64,000 nucleotides of DNA, taken from NCBI GenBank assembly GCA_036898135.1, contig CM072519.1, positions 70,029,118 to 70,093,117 of the forward strand, written 5' to 3'. The position numbers were made by a program, and so were the translations under genes. Below the pieces are notes generated by a model. It was not told where the DNA came from and ran no database searches. It saw only the letters and a program-made list of their open reading frames with translations. Below, piece after piece: positions 47,530 through 56,187 of the stretch (position 1 is the first letter of the stretch; each line of letters opens with the position of its first letter). The DNA is from Oncomelania hupensis. Taxonomy: Eukaryota > Mollusca > Gastropoda > Littorinimorpha > Pomatiopsidae.

Positions 47530-47745
47530 TATGGTGAAGAGTGATCTTTTTCAGTAAGTATCACGTTATTAAACAAATTACAAGGTATTGACAGCAGAGC
47601 TATTAAAATTGCATTAGGTGTGCCAGTACACTCTATCCCACCCAAAGCATATCAAAAATCTAGAATATTTTCACTAAATCAACAACGTCAATTAGCTAGT
47701 GCAAAATATGTGATCAGACGTTTATCGGTCCCAAATGTCTTATGA
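47530..47745 (+). pseudogene. LINE RT C-terminal fragment (relic)
   Basis: The plus strand reads LLNKLQGIDSRAIKIALGVP, then VHSIPPKAYQKSRIF and LASAKYVIRRLSVPNVL, matching the thumb-region LALGVP motif of I/jockey-type LINEs. It is short and isolated. Confidence 0.65.
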
Positions 47746-48103
47746 TGCTGAAATTAATTATCAAAACGATTATGCCATGTATTAACAAATATAGGTTTAC
47801 ACAGGATTTAATGGACAAATGCAATATTGATTCCAATATACAATTCCAATAATGCCTTTGAATTTATTTTTTGTTCTTTCATTTTAGTTATTTTATTTTT
47901 ATTTTGTTGTTCAATGTCACCTAGAGTGAACAGGCATAAAATTAAAATACTGACCTATCGGGTTCAACTGACATAAGACATAAAACGTATAAGAAGCGTC
48001 AGGCCACGGGCCGAAATAAGGTGCTCGCATCACTTTGAGATGAAGTCACAGATCAGCAGTTAAATTCTTCCACTGTAAGAATCACACTAGGAGTTGTTTC
48101 ATG

Positions 48104-49964
48104 CACATGCCATGCTAGTTATAAACGTTACATGCCATGCTAGTTATAAACGTTACATGCCATGCTAGTTATAAACGTTACATGAAATGCTGGTTATAAA
48201 CGTTACATGCCATGCTAGTTATAAACGTTACATGAAATGCTAGTTATAAACGTTACATGAAATGCTAGTTATAAACGTTACATAAAATGCTGGTTATAAA
48301 CGTTACATGCCATGCTAGTTATAAACGTTACATGCCATGTTAGTTATAAACGTTACATGAAATGCTAGTTATAAACGTTTCATGCCATGCTAGTTATAAA
48401 CGTTACATGAAATGCTGGTTATAAACGTTACATGCCATGCTAGTTATAAACGTTACATGAAATGCTAGTTATAAACGTTACATGCAATGCTAGTTATAAA
48501 CGTTACATGAAATGCTAGTTATAAACGTTACGTGAAATGCTAGTTATAAACGTTACGTGAAATGCAAGTGAAATGCTAGTTATAAACGTTACATGAATTG
48601 CTAATTATAAACGTTACATGAAATGCTAGTTATAAACGCTACATGAAATGCTAGTTATAAACTTTACATGAAATGCTAGTTATAAACGTTACATCAAATG
48701 CTAGTTGCAAACGTTACATAAAATGCTAGTTACAAACGTTACATAAAATGCTAGTTACAAACGTTACATGCAATGCTAGTTATAAACGTTACAGGCAATG
48801 CTAGTTATAAACTTTACATGAAATGCTAGTTATAAACGTTACATGAAATGCTAGTTATAAACGTTACAGGCAATGCTAGTTATAAACGTTACATGAAATG
48901 CTAGTTACAAACGTTACATGAAATGCTATTTACAAACGTTACATGCAATGCTAGTTATAAACGTTACATGAAATGCTAGTTACAAACGTTACATGAAATG
49001 CTAGTTACAAACGTTACATGAAATGCTAGTTACAAACGTTACATGAAATGCTAGTTACAAACGTTACATGAAATGCTAGTTACAAACGTTACATGAAATG
49101 CTAGTTATAAACGTTACATGAAATGCTAGTTACAAACGTTACATGCAATGCTAGTTATAAACATTACATGAAATGCTAGTTATAAACGTTACATGAAATG
49201 CTAGTTACAAACGTTACATGCAATGCTAGTTATAAACGTTACATGAAATGCTGGTTATAAACGTTACATGCAATGCTAATTATAAACGTTACATGAAATG
49301 CTAGTTACAAACGTTACATGCAATGCTAGTTATAAACGTTACATGCAATGCTAGTTATAAACGTTACATGAAATGCTAGTTATAAACGTTACATGCAATG
49401 CTAGTTATAAACGTCACATGCAATGCTAGTTATAAACGTTACATGAAATGCTAGTTATAAACGTTACATGCAATGCTAGTTATAAACGTTACATGAAATG
49501 CTAGTTACAAACGTTACATGCAATGCTAGTTATAAAGGTTACAGGCAATGCTAGTTATAAACGTTACATGCAATGCTAGTTATAAACGTTACATGCAATG
49601 CTAGTTATAAACGTTACATGAAATGCTAGTTACAAACGTTACATGCAATGCTAGTTATAAACGTTACAGGCAATGCTAGTTATAAACGTTACAGGCAATA
49701 CTAGTTATAAACGTTACATGCAATGCTAGTTATAAACGTTACATGCAATGCTAGTTATAAACGTTACAGGCAATGCTAGTTATAAACGTTACAGGCAATG
49801 CTAGTTATAAACGTTACAGGCAATGCTAGTTATAAACGTTACAGGCAATGCTAGTTATAAACGTTACAGGCAATGGTAGTTATAAACGTTACAGGCAATG
49901 CTAGTTATAAACGTTACAGGCAATGCTAGTTATAAACGTTACATGCAATGCTAGTTATAAACGT
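48104..49964. repeat. 25-bp satellite array (left part)
   Basis: About 74 copies of ATGCAATGCTAGTTATAAAC plus GTTAC. Unit variants ATGCC, ATGAA, ATGCA and AGGCA are clustered: ATGCC at the left end, ATGAA in the middle and AGGCA at the right end. It resumes at 63,418 after the Polinton. Confidence 0.98.
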
Positions 49965-50100
49965 AGAGATAGTAAATATGAGCTTAGACCGCCATTGTTT
50001 TTCTGGCGCCTATTTTTGTAATATAATGGCTGTTTTATGAGCTTTTAAAAGGCGTGCCAAAGCACTCTGGGAATCCGCAATTTGCTAAATATAATACATA
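49965..50100 (+). repeat. Left terminal inverted repeat of the Polinton
   Basis: It shares AGAGATAG and an inner block from ATGGCTGTTTTATGAGCTTT to AAATATAATACATA with the right end in reverse complement. The middle (49,975-50,025) has diverged, with small indels. Confidence 0.88.
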
Positions 50101-50171
50101 TTCGTATATCTTGCGTCTTTGCTTAAAACAAAAAAAAAATTACAACCCTTCTACATTATGGTTGTATAACA

Positions 50172-50408
50172 TTACACATTAATATCTGCTGGAATGATCT
50201 TTTGTTTAACAAGATAGTCCCGAGTAAATAACGATAATGAAAAGATACCAACCAGTTTACCAGCATCTGAAAGATCCATTTTCCCCAATTCAATAGGTTT
50301 CATTTTTAAAAGAGATTTTGCAATCATAGCATAAGCTGTATTTAAGCCTACTAAGACAACACTATGGTATCCAAGATTAACAATTGTTTGTTCATATGGT
50401 ACACTCAT
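50172..50408 (-). CDS. Small Polinton membrane protein (78 aa)
   Basis: I chose the internal ATG at 50,406-50,408 because it has the TATATAAAAATG context shared by the other genes, and the 18 residues upstream lie in AT-rich leader. The protein begins MSVPYEQTIVNLGYHSVVLV. Two hydrophobic stretches (about residues 10-30 and 48-61) suggest two membrane helices with a short basic segment between. It is the outermost gene at the left end, downstream of the 148-aa gene on the same strand with a 34-bp gap. I do not recognise a named family; small membrane proteins of this kind are common in Polintons and adintoviruses, where a virion or entry role is suspected but not shown. Confidence 0.65.
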   Translation of the reverse strand: MSVPYEQTIVNLGYHSVVLVGLNTAYAMIAKSLLKMKPIELGKMDLSDAGKLVGIFSLSLFTRDYLVKQKIIPADINV

Positions 50409-50442
50409 TTTTATATATAATAAAAAAAATAATAATAAATTA

Positions 50443-50889
50443 TTACTGCATTGAAAACACATCTAATGATGCCTTCAATGATGGAGATGATTCAATTTGT
50501 TTTTCTACAAGTGGTTTTGGGGGTTTCTGTTTCTTTTTTCCTTGGCGGTATTTATATATTATGTACCCACTTGCACCCACTACACCAGCTATACATAAAT
50601 AATATATGTTATTTGAAGATTGTACTGGTTGTATTGGTTGTATTGGTTCTTCTTTATTTGTTGTTAATGTTTGTTGCATTATTGTTTCTTCTTTTGGTGA
50701 TTCCTTTTTCCCTAATATGTTTGCTTTTGTTTGTCTGTTCCATCTATGTAACTTGTTAAATTCTGCTAACTTCTTTCCAGCTGCAATTCTTCCTGGGCTC
50801 TTTTGTTTAGTGACTGTCACTGGGTTCTGTTGATTCTCTGAATTCTTCACCTCCGTCTCCTTCTCCATCTCTGGATTGGAAGAGTCCAT
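50443..50889 (-). CDS. Polinton basic single-pass membrane protein (148 aa)
   Basis: The N-terminal half is polar and contains a basic motif, SPGRIAAGKKLAEFNKLHRW (residues 31-50), that I associate with Polinton and adintovirus accessory proteins. A Pro/Gln-rich spacer (81-90) follows, then one membrane helix (about 95-113, ending YIIYKYR) and a strongly basic GKKKQK stop-transfer segment. The C-terminal 30 residues are polar. The start ATG (50,887-50,889) has TATTAAAAATG. The start lies 83 bp inside the upstream 175-aa gene in another frame. Function is unknown; a virion membrane or DNA-condensing role is possible given the basic motif, but this is inference. Confidence 0.75.
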   Translation of the reverse strand: MDSSNPEMEKETEVKNSENQQNPVTVTKQKSPGRIAAGKKLAEFNKLHRWNRQTKANILGKKESPKEETIMQQTLTTNKEEPIQPIQPVQSSNNIYYLCIAGVVGASGYIIYKYRQGKKKQKPPKPLVEKQIESSPSLKASLDVFSMQ

Positions 50890-51334
50890 TTTTAATAGCA
50901 GAGAAATTTATGTGTTGAAAAGTAATTAGCCCAGCTGAAAATGGTGCCAACAAGCTTCCAAACTTATAATATAGATTTCTTGATACCTCACTAATCCCAT
51001 TGACAATAACTGGATCTTGAACCAAATCATCAAATAAATCATTCTCACAATCTAAAGTAACAAAGGTCGACACAGCTTTCGTATATAACTTTACAATCGA
51101 ACGCCCCAGACTTTTAACCATTAAAGCACCGAGAACTTTATCATATTTATTATGTAATATAATGATCTCTTCAGGCCTCAGTCTTTGTACTTGTTCAGGT
51201 GTTAAGTCAACACCGAGATAATACTTTGACTTTCCGGAAGCTACTAATGCAACCAGCCTGTCTTTTTTCTCGTTGTCAACACCTGTACCTGTGACATTAA
51301 TAGCTTCTTGCATTAACAAGTCATCACAATTCAT
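50807..51334 (-). CDS. Conserved Polinton protein of unknown function (175 aa)
   Basis: The sequence begins MNCDDLLMQEAINVTG. The middle has GVDLTPEQVQRLRPEEIIIL and NKYDKVLGALMVKSLGRSIV, followed by a weakly hydrophobic stretch near 125-142 (LLAPFSAGLITF) and an acidic, Glu-rich tail (residues 155-172). I see this kind of protein repeatedly beside Polinton structural genes but know no function. The ATG is in CTTAAAATG context. It is divergently arranged with the 141-aa gene, whose ATG is 36 bp away, so both probably share a bidirectional AT-rich promoter. Its 3' end overlaps the start of the 148-aa gene by 83 bp. Confidence 0.75.
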   Translation of the reverse strand: MNCDDLLMQEAINVTGTGVDNEKKDRLVALVASGKSKYYLGVDLTPEQVQRLRPEEIIILHNKYDKVLGALMVKSLGRSIVKLYTKAVSTFVTLDCENDLFDDLVQDPVIVNGISEVSRNLYYKFGSLLAPFSAGLITFQHINFSAIKNGLFQSRDGEGDGGEEFRESTEPSDSH

Positions 51335-51370
51335 TTTAAGTACAAATAAAATAAAAAACTAAATTAAAAA
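51335..51370. promoter_or_regulatory. Divergent AT-rich promoter region
   Basis: A 36-bp, roughly 85% A+T gap lies between two oppositely oriented ATGs; TTAAAAAATG leads the right gene and CTTAAAATG the left. It is called a promoter only from position and composition. Confidence 0.45.
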
Positions 51371-51796
51371 ATGGCTGGTGCTGCAATGGTGCTTGGTTCT
51401 GCTGCTGTAAATGCCTTAGCCTTTTCAGGATCAAATTATTTGTTTTCAAAACTGGACAGTAAAGAAGAATCAAAACGGCATAACTTAGCAATGGAAAAAT
51501 TACAACAAGATCAGGCCGAATACGAGAAAAACAGACTAATGCAGCTTGATTTTGTTAATACAAGATTGAAAGAAGAAGGTCATGCTGATAAAACATTCGA
51601 AGACGTTGATGAAGCTTTGCACCAATATTATTTATTAACTGGCACGACACTCCCTTCATTAAAACAGCCAGTGTTATCTGATTACTACACACCTAACATT
51701 GCATTTACAATGTCAGAGACCGGAGAATTAATTTTAATTGTGTTTGGAATAACAGTAGTTTATTACCTCGTTAAACAAAAATATAAATCTAAATAA
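51371..51796 (+). CDS. Polinton membrane/coiled-coil protein (141 aa)
   Basis: The protein has three parts: a small-residue hydrophobic N-terminus (MAGAAMVLGSAAVNALAFSG, residues 1-20); a charged helix predicted to be coiled coil (about 30-70, EESKRHNLAMEKLQQDQAEY); and a C-terminal membrane helix (about 117-133, LILIVFGITVVYYLV) followed by basic KQKYKSK. The gene is 3 bp upstream of the integrase start and on the same strand, so the two are likely co-transcribed. Similar tail-anchored coiled-coil proteins occur in other Polintons. A structural or membrane-remodelling role is likely but not established. Confidence 0.75.
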   Translation: MAGAAMVLGSAAVNALAFSGSNYLFSKLDSKEESKRHNLAMEKLQQDQAEYEKNRLMQLDFVNTRLKEEGHADKTFEDVDEALHQYYLLTGTTLPSLKQPVLSDYYTPNIAFTMSETGELILIVFGITVVYYLVKQKYKSK

Positions 51797-51799
51797 AAT

Positions 51800-52768
51800 A
51801 TGACTTCGCGTTTGTCTAGATTATATTATTCTCAATCTGGATATTGGAAAGGGATGACGGCAGTTAATAAACTAGTAGAAAAGACTGGCTTGTCAGAAAA
51901 CGTAGTTAAACAATGGTTATCGAAGCAAGCTGTATGGCAAATTTATCTTCCACCCCCGAAGAAAATAATAAGACCAAAATTTGAAAACTCCAGACCAAAT
52001 GACACGCATCAAATAGATTTGTTATATCTTCCTCATGACAAAATATATAGAAAGAAATACAGGTATGCCCTTACTGTTATTGATATAGCTACCAGGTTTA
52101 AAGACGCTCATGCTCTTAGGACTAAAAATTCTGCTGAGGTCGCTCAAGCCTTAAATGCAATTTATTCAAGAGGGCCTCTAAGGTTCCCTAGACTTATTCA
52201 ATGCGATGAAGGGTCTGAATTCAAAGGAGCTGTTAACCAGCTTTTGTTAAAACATAATGTAACTGTTAGAAGAGGAGTTGTTGGATTGCACAGATCACAA
52301 GGTATTGTAGAAAACTTTAATCGGCAACTGGCAGAAAGATTATTCACTTATCAGTATTCAAAGGAGTTGTTTACTGAAACCCCTAATACAGAATGGGTTT
52401 TAAGGCTTCCTCGAGTTTTAAGGGAAATGAATTCAGAACCAGCCAGAGTTACAGGATTAAAACCAGTTGAGGCTATTAAAAAGAAACAGACTGTTGTTGT
52501 TACCGTTTCAAAGCCTGGTCAGCCAGATCTAACTTTGATGAACAAAACTGTTAGATACCTTTATCAGCCTGGAGAAGTTGCTAATGACACTAGAAGACGA
52601 GCTACCGACCCAATTTGGTCATTAAGCGTTTATGAAGTTGACAGAGCATTATCTACTGATCCGCCTGTATATTATTTAAGACCGAGAAGTGATCGTAGAA
52701 CACCACAAAGAAACTTTGTAAAAGAAGAACTTCAGATTGTTCCACCAGACACAGAGCCATTAAGATAA
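51800..52768 (+). CDS. INT: Polinton DDE integrase
   Basis: Retrovirus-type integrase of 322 aa. The N-terminal helical region (about 15-50, NKLVEKTGLSENVVKQWLSK) looks like a helix-turn-helix that replaces the retroviral HHCC domain. The RNase H-fold core has the catalytic triad D73 (THQIDLL), D136 (IQCDEGSEF) and E171 (GIVENFNRQL), with 34 residues between the last two. The C-terminal part (about 270-315, WSLSVYEVDRAL and VYYLR, NFVKEELQIV) is an SH3/chromo-like DNA- or chromatin-binding domain usual for this family. Length and triad are normal, so the enzyme is probably intact. It would join element ends to host DNA and make the short target duplication seen here. It lies 3 bp after the 141-aa gene and converges with the ATPase gene. 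Confidence 0.97.
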   Translation: MTSRLSRLYYSQSGYWKGMTAVNKLVEKTGLSENVVKQWLSKQAVWQIYLPPPKKIIRPKFENSRPNDTHQIDLLYLPHDKIYRKKYRYALTVIDIATRFKDAHALRTKNSAEVAQALNAIYSRGPLRFPRLIQCDEGSEFKGAVNQLLLKHNVTVRRGVVGLHRSQGIVENFNRQLAERLFTYQYSKELFTETPNTEWVLRLPRVLREMNSEPARVTGLKPVEAIKKKQTVVVTVSKPGQPDLTLMNKTVRYLYQPGEVANDTRRRATDPIWSLSVYEVDRALSTDPPVYYLRPRSDRRTPQRNFVKEELQIVPPDTEPLR

Positions 52769-52823
52769 ATGAACTATAATCATCACCACTATTACTTACC
52801 TTCAACCTTTTTTTGACTTAGTG

Positions 52824-52985
52824 ACTTACATCTAACTTAATTAAGTCGACTTTTAAAAAAAACCTTATAACTTACAATAATTAAATTATAAAAGAACTTA
52901 CTTACTTACATCTAACTTAATTAAGTCGACTTTTAAAAAAAAAACTTATAACTTACAATAATTAAATTAAAAAAGAACTTACTTA
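52824..52985. repeat. 80-bp tandem duplication between INT and ATPase
   Basis: CTTACATCTAACTTAATTAA, GTCGACTTTTAAAAAAAA and the rest of an 80-bp unit occur twice (about 52,824-52,903 and 52,904-52,985). The right copy contains the last codons and the stop of the ATPase gene. Confidence 0.9.
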
Positions 52986-53598
52986 CTAACATAAGTATTG
53001 TATAGCCAGTTGGTTGGTCAGTTTTTAATAATAATTTTAAGTGCTTGCCTTTTTTTAGCTGTTCTTTTAATTTAGTTCTTTCCTCTTTTGATTCAATTAC
53101 GTCATTTTCTTTTAAACAGTTATCAAAGCTGTCTCGATCTTTGCAATAAAACAGGCAAACAAATTTAACTTGTTCTCTAAAATCCTTTAATATGGAATTA
53201 AATTTCTGCGTGATTAACCAGACACTAATTTTCACATGGCGTCCACTGAAAGCCAGCTTGCTCAATATGTTCCGTTTTAATACAATATCTTTTTCTGCAC
53301 TGCAATCATCGATTAAGAATAACGTATTACCCTCATTCTCAAACAGGTTATAAAAATACGTTAAATACTCATTGAGCTTGCCATTGGTATTTACAACAAA
53401 GATATTTTCATCTGTCCAGACATACTTACGATCTAAGTAGGTTTTATTATATTGAATAGTTGGGCAAAAAATTACTATATAATCAAAGTGTCCTGCGTAA
53501 TATTTTTCTAACAAATCCAGAACAAAGACGGTCTTTCCGCATGACGTCATACCAACGATCATTCCACAATGAGGATCACGAGGTAACAAAGAGGTCAT
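52933..53598 (-). CDS. ATP: Genome-packaging ATPase (A32/FtsK-HerA type)
   Basis: Protein of 221 aa. Walker A is GMTSCGKT (residues 16-23), Walker B is TLFLIDD (92-98, acidic pair D97/D98), and a sensor-like WLITQKFNS lies at 127-135, the typical layout of the A32-like ATPases of Polintons, adintoviruses and large DNA viruses. It would pump the element's DNA into preformed capsids. Its ATG has TATATTAAAAAATG. It follows the capsid gene on the same strand with a 3-bp gap, so the two are probably one unit. The last 18 or so residues (from about SKFFFNLI) look unlike the family and lie in an 80-bp duplicated segment, so the native stop was probably altered. All catalytic motifs are intact. Confidence 0.95.
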   Translation of the reverse strand: MTSLLPRDPHCGMIVGMTSCGKTVFVLDLLEKYYAGHFDYIVIFCPTIQYNKTYLDRKYVWTDENIFVVNTNGKLNEYLTYFYNLFENEGNTLFLIDDCSAEKDIVLKRNILSKLAFSGRHVKISVWLITQKFNSILKDFREQVKFVCLFYCKDRDSFDNCLKENDVIESKEERTKLKEQLKKGKHLKLLLKTDQPTGYTILMLVSKFFFNLIIVSYKFFF

Positions 53599-53601
53599 TT
53601 T

Positions 53602-54879
53602 TTAATATACTAAATCTTTTAATCTTCCATTTTCAATGTTTAGCTGAGCATCCATAATAATATACATGTATACTGTAACTGATTCTGACCTAGCACTTGC
53701 TTCCCTATGCAATTCAATTGTTATACCATCTGTTCCGTTTTCAATTCTTCTTCCAGATCCATGAAGTTCGTTGGTGGGTATGGTTCGAAAGTCTAACCAC
53801 AACGCAAACTTATTCACCAGATAATCTTGCAGTCGTGTGTCATGCAAATGAAGATCCTTAGAAATCAAATCCACAGTGTCAGTCCGTAATCTACCTCCAC
53901 CCAAGATTTTCCTAATCTCATCAAACTGTTGAAATCCCATCATTCCATTCGCGAATAATTGATTAGGTTTACCTTCAATCACAACAGACGCTTTTGAAAT
54001 ATTAGGGTTGATAAAATTCTCGCTGTCACGATTGTAATTAGATTCTTTCACAAACAACAACAGTACACCTTTAAAACTTCGAGCAGGTGAATTTATGTTG
54101 ATGGTCCATAGTGCATCTAATAAATCTTTATTAAATTGTCTGTAGCGAACGATCCTATCATAATAAATTGCTAGTTTGTCATATTGGCCCCTGATCATCC
54201 TACTGAGTTCAGCGTGAGTGACCACTTCGTATTCAAGCGTGATGTCTGTAATTGTATACCTAGCATCATTGTCGGAGCTAATTACTACTTGAGAATAATC
54301 ATTGAAAATAATTTCGTAAGAAAGCCTGTCGTTAAATGAACCTTGATGAAATGGCAGATGACTGTGTAGCAGTTCAAAATCGAGTGGAAAATAAAACCTG
54401 TTTTTGTATACAGCAGCTAATGCATTTTCACCTTTGTTAGAAGCGACAGCATCGCCAGCTTTGATTCGAAGTTTGGCCACATTGGCGGCTTGAATCCCCT
54501 GACCAACTAAATCTTCCCTTTCATATTTACTCAGCCACAGATCTGTGTAACAAAACAAAACACCGGCGTCATCGATACTTTGGATTTCTCGCCCATCAAG
54601 TTTAATAACCATTCTTTTAATTATAGCTCTGCCTAGATTGTTGACTACGGTTCTGTTAGGATCATCGTCAGAATTCAGACTAATTTTAAATCCCAATTTA
54701 GGACTGCCCGGAACTATTACATCATCAGGACCTAAATTTGGAAATCTTATGGTTAGTAGCTGATTAGGCTCTATGCTGCTTGGATTGTTTGTAATAATTA
54801 TTGTGCTTTTCTCACCTTTGATGCCTAAAGGTGTCCTCAATCGACGTGTAGGGTCTAACAAGTTTCCGTAGCTTTGCAT
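53602..54879 (-). CDS. MCP: Major capsid protein (double jelly-roll, Polinton type)
   Basis: Protein of 425 aa. The N-terminal half has LGRAIIKRMVIKLDGREIQ (82-100), typical of the first jelly roll. A central NKDLLDALWTININSPARSF and GVLLLFVKESN lie near residues 250-285. The C-terminal FALWLDFRTIPTNELHGSGR (358-377) and ITIELHREA are strongly reminiscent of Polinton/adintovirus hexon-like capsid proteins. It would form trimeric capsomers of an icosahedral shell. The length is normal for animal Polintons and there are no stops. It is divergent from the 424-aa gene (33-bp AT-rich gap) and 3 bp upstream of the ATPase. Assignment rests on sequence pattern and context; a structure prediction would settle it. 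Confidence 0.88.
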   Translation of the reverse strand: MQSYGNLLDPTRRLRTPLGIKGEKSTIIITNNPSSIEPNQLLTIRFPNLGPDDVIVPGSPKLGFKISLNSDDDPNRTVVNNLGRAIIKRMVIKLDGREIQSIDDAGVLFCYTDLWLSKYEREDLVGQGIQAANVAKLRIKAGDAVASNKGENALAAVYKNRFYFPLDFELLHSHLPFHQGSFNDRLSYEIIFNDYSQVVISSDNDARYTITDITLEYEVVTHAELSRMIRGQYDKLAIYYDRIVRYRQFNKDLLDALWTININSPARSFKGVLLLFVKESNYNRDSENFINPNISKASVVIEGKPNQLFANGMMGFQQFDEIRKILGGGRLRTDTVDLISKDLHLHDTRLQDYLVNKFALWLDFRTIPTNELHGSGRRIENGTDGITIELHREASARSESVTVYMYIIMDAQLNIENGRLKDLVY

Positions 54880-54912
54880 TTTTAATGCGATAAAAAAAAA
54901 TTATATTTAAAA
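54880..54912. promoter_or_regulatory. Divergent AT-rich promoter region (MCP / 424-aa gene)
   Basis: A 33-bp gap between two outward ATGs holds ATTAAAAATG to the left and TATATTTAAAAATG to the right. It is inferred from position and shared motif. Confidence 0.5.
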
Positions 54913-56187
54913 ATGGCAACAGGTGGTGAAGCTCTTGATGAAGTGTTTAAACCTGATGAACCTAATGAAGACCACGACGTCACACTGCTTTCAATGGTAG
55001 GAGACGACATGAGCCAAACAAGGCTAAGTATAGGAGAAGAATTACGTCAAGTAACTGAAACCCAAAAAGCCAGAAAAATCAATAAATTTTACAATTACAT
55101 CGGGCGCGAGTTACCTGATTATGTTAGTCCCAGCGACTTCGAACTAGACAAAAATAATCACTTGTTTATAAACACTATGGTATCCGGTAAAAAAGTGAGA
55201 GTACAGTTAACTATGTTAAAGAATCCTGATAAATTTTATGCGTGGTCTACTTTGAAAACTAAACTCCCAGTGACTGTAATACGATCATTGGGGCTTTCCG
55301 ATAATAGAGTGCCAGCGTTGCATCGCCAAGCAGTAGCTTCACTTCAACGAATAGATGCATCGTTAAGTTCAGAAATAGAACTACAAGACTTAACTAACTT
55401 AACTAGTTCTGCATTAGAAGTAAATAAAGAGTTAACAACCTTACAAACAAATGAGGACACCAATATTGATCAGGTTATGGAAACTATCAATGACCCACCA
55501 TTATTGCCACTGCGTGAACTTCAAGGCTTAGATAAAGCTTTACAATCTGTGAGAGGGGAGACAATGATGAATTTGGCCAAGCTCGGCGAGCTCGACAAAC
55601 ATATAGAAAAACAAAAAAATAAACTAGCAGAAGCTGATGACGCAAACTTAAGCATTGAGGTAAAAAAGATGATTAAAAAAAGGCTCGCAGACCTTTACAC
55701 AGAACGCGCGGCAAGGCTAGAAGCCTTATCCATAAACAGAGAAAAATTAATAACTAATTTCGCCAGAATAAAAGAAACGGTGCATAAAATTTTACACGAA
55801 GACACTACACTTGCAGAAAGAATTCAAACACTGTTCAGAGAGCAAGGTGTTACAATATTTAGCATTCTTACAGCTGTTGGGATGACAATAAGCACACTAG
55901 TCTTAGCACTGACTAGAACCGTAGGCATTGGTGGCGGACCTGGAGGATCTGGTGGACCTGGTGGTAGTCCGGTTAAAGACTGGATTAAAAAGACTTTACA
56001 AAGCATAGCTAACTTATTGAAACGCCTAGGTGACAAACTTGTAGACGCACTTCCAGGAATATTAGGTTCTGTATTTTCATGGATATTTAATACTGCTTCT
56101 AAAGTTGTTGTCTGGGCGTCTGAGCATCTGTGGTCTTTGTTTATAATAATATTACTCTGGCTACTTAAAATAGTAAATCCCAATTAA
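54913..56187 (+). CDS. Conserved Polinton protein with glycine hinge and membrane helices (424 aa)
   Basis: The N-terminal 150 residues are soluble and mixed. Residues about 190-300 are highly charged and helical (GELDKHIEKQKNKLAEAD, KKRLADLYTERAARLEAL), probably coiled coil. A hallmark segment follows, ERIQTLFREQGVTIFSILTA (about 302-321), with a membrane helix to about 337, a Gly/Pro hinge (GGGPGGSGGPGGSP, 341-354) and amphipathic helices (WIKKTLQSIANLLKRLGDKL). A last membrane helix is LFIIILLWLL (409-418). I recognise this family from unnamed proteins in coral, Hydra, fish and mollusc Polintons. Its function is unknown, though the layout suits a membrane-active capsid-interior protein. 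The last 27 bases overlap the 410-aa gene antisense. Confidence 0.88.
   Translation: MATGGEALDEVFKPDEPNEDHDVTLLSMVGDDMSQTRLSIGEELRQVTETQKARKINKFYNYIGRELPDYVSPSDFELDKNNHLFINTMVSGKKVRVQLTMLKNPDKFYAWSTLKTKLPVTVIRSLGLSDNRVPALHRQAVASLQRIDASLSSEIELQDLTNLTSSALEVNKELTTLQTNEDTNIDQVMETINDPPLLPLRELQGLDKALQSVRGETMMNLAKLGELDKHIEKQKNKLAEADDANLSIEVKKMIKKRLADLYTERAARLEALSINREKLITNFARIKETVHKILHEDTTLAERIQTLFREQGVTIFSILTAVGMTISTLVLALTRTVGIGGGPGGSGGPGGSPVKDWIKKTLQSIANLLKRLGDKLVDALPGILGSVFSWIFNTASKVVVWASEHLWSLFIIILLWLLKIVNPN

Noticed and set aside
46503..49964. Possible CRISPR-like arrays (27-bp and 25-bp direct repeats)
   Set aside because: Units are contiguous with no unique spacers and no cas genes; they are eukaryotic satellites.
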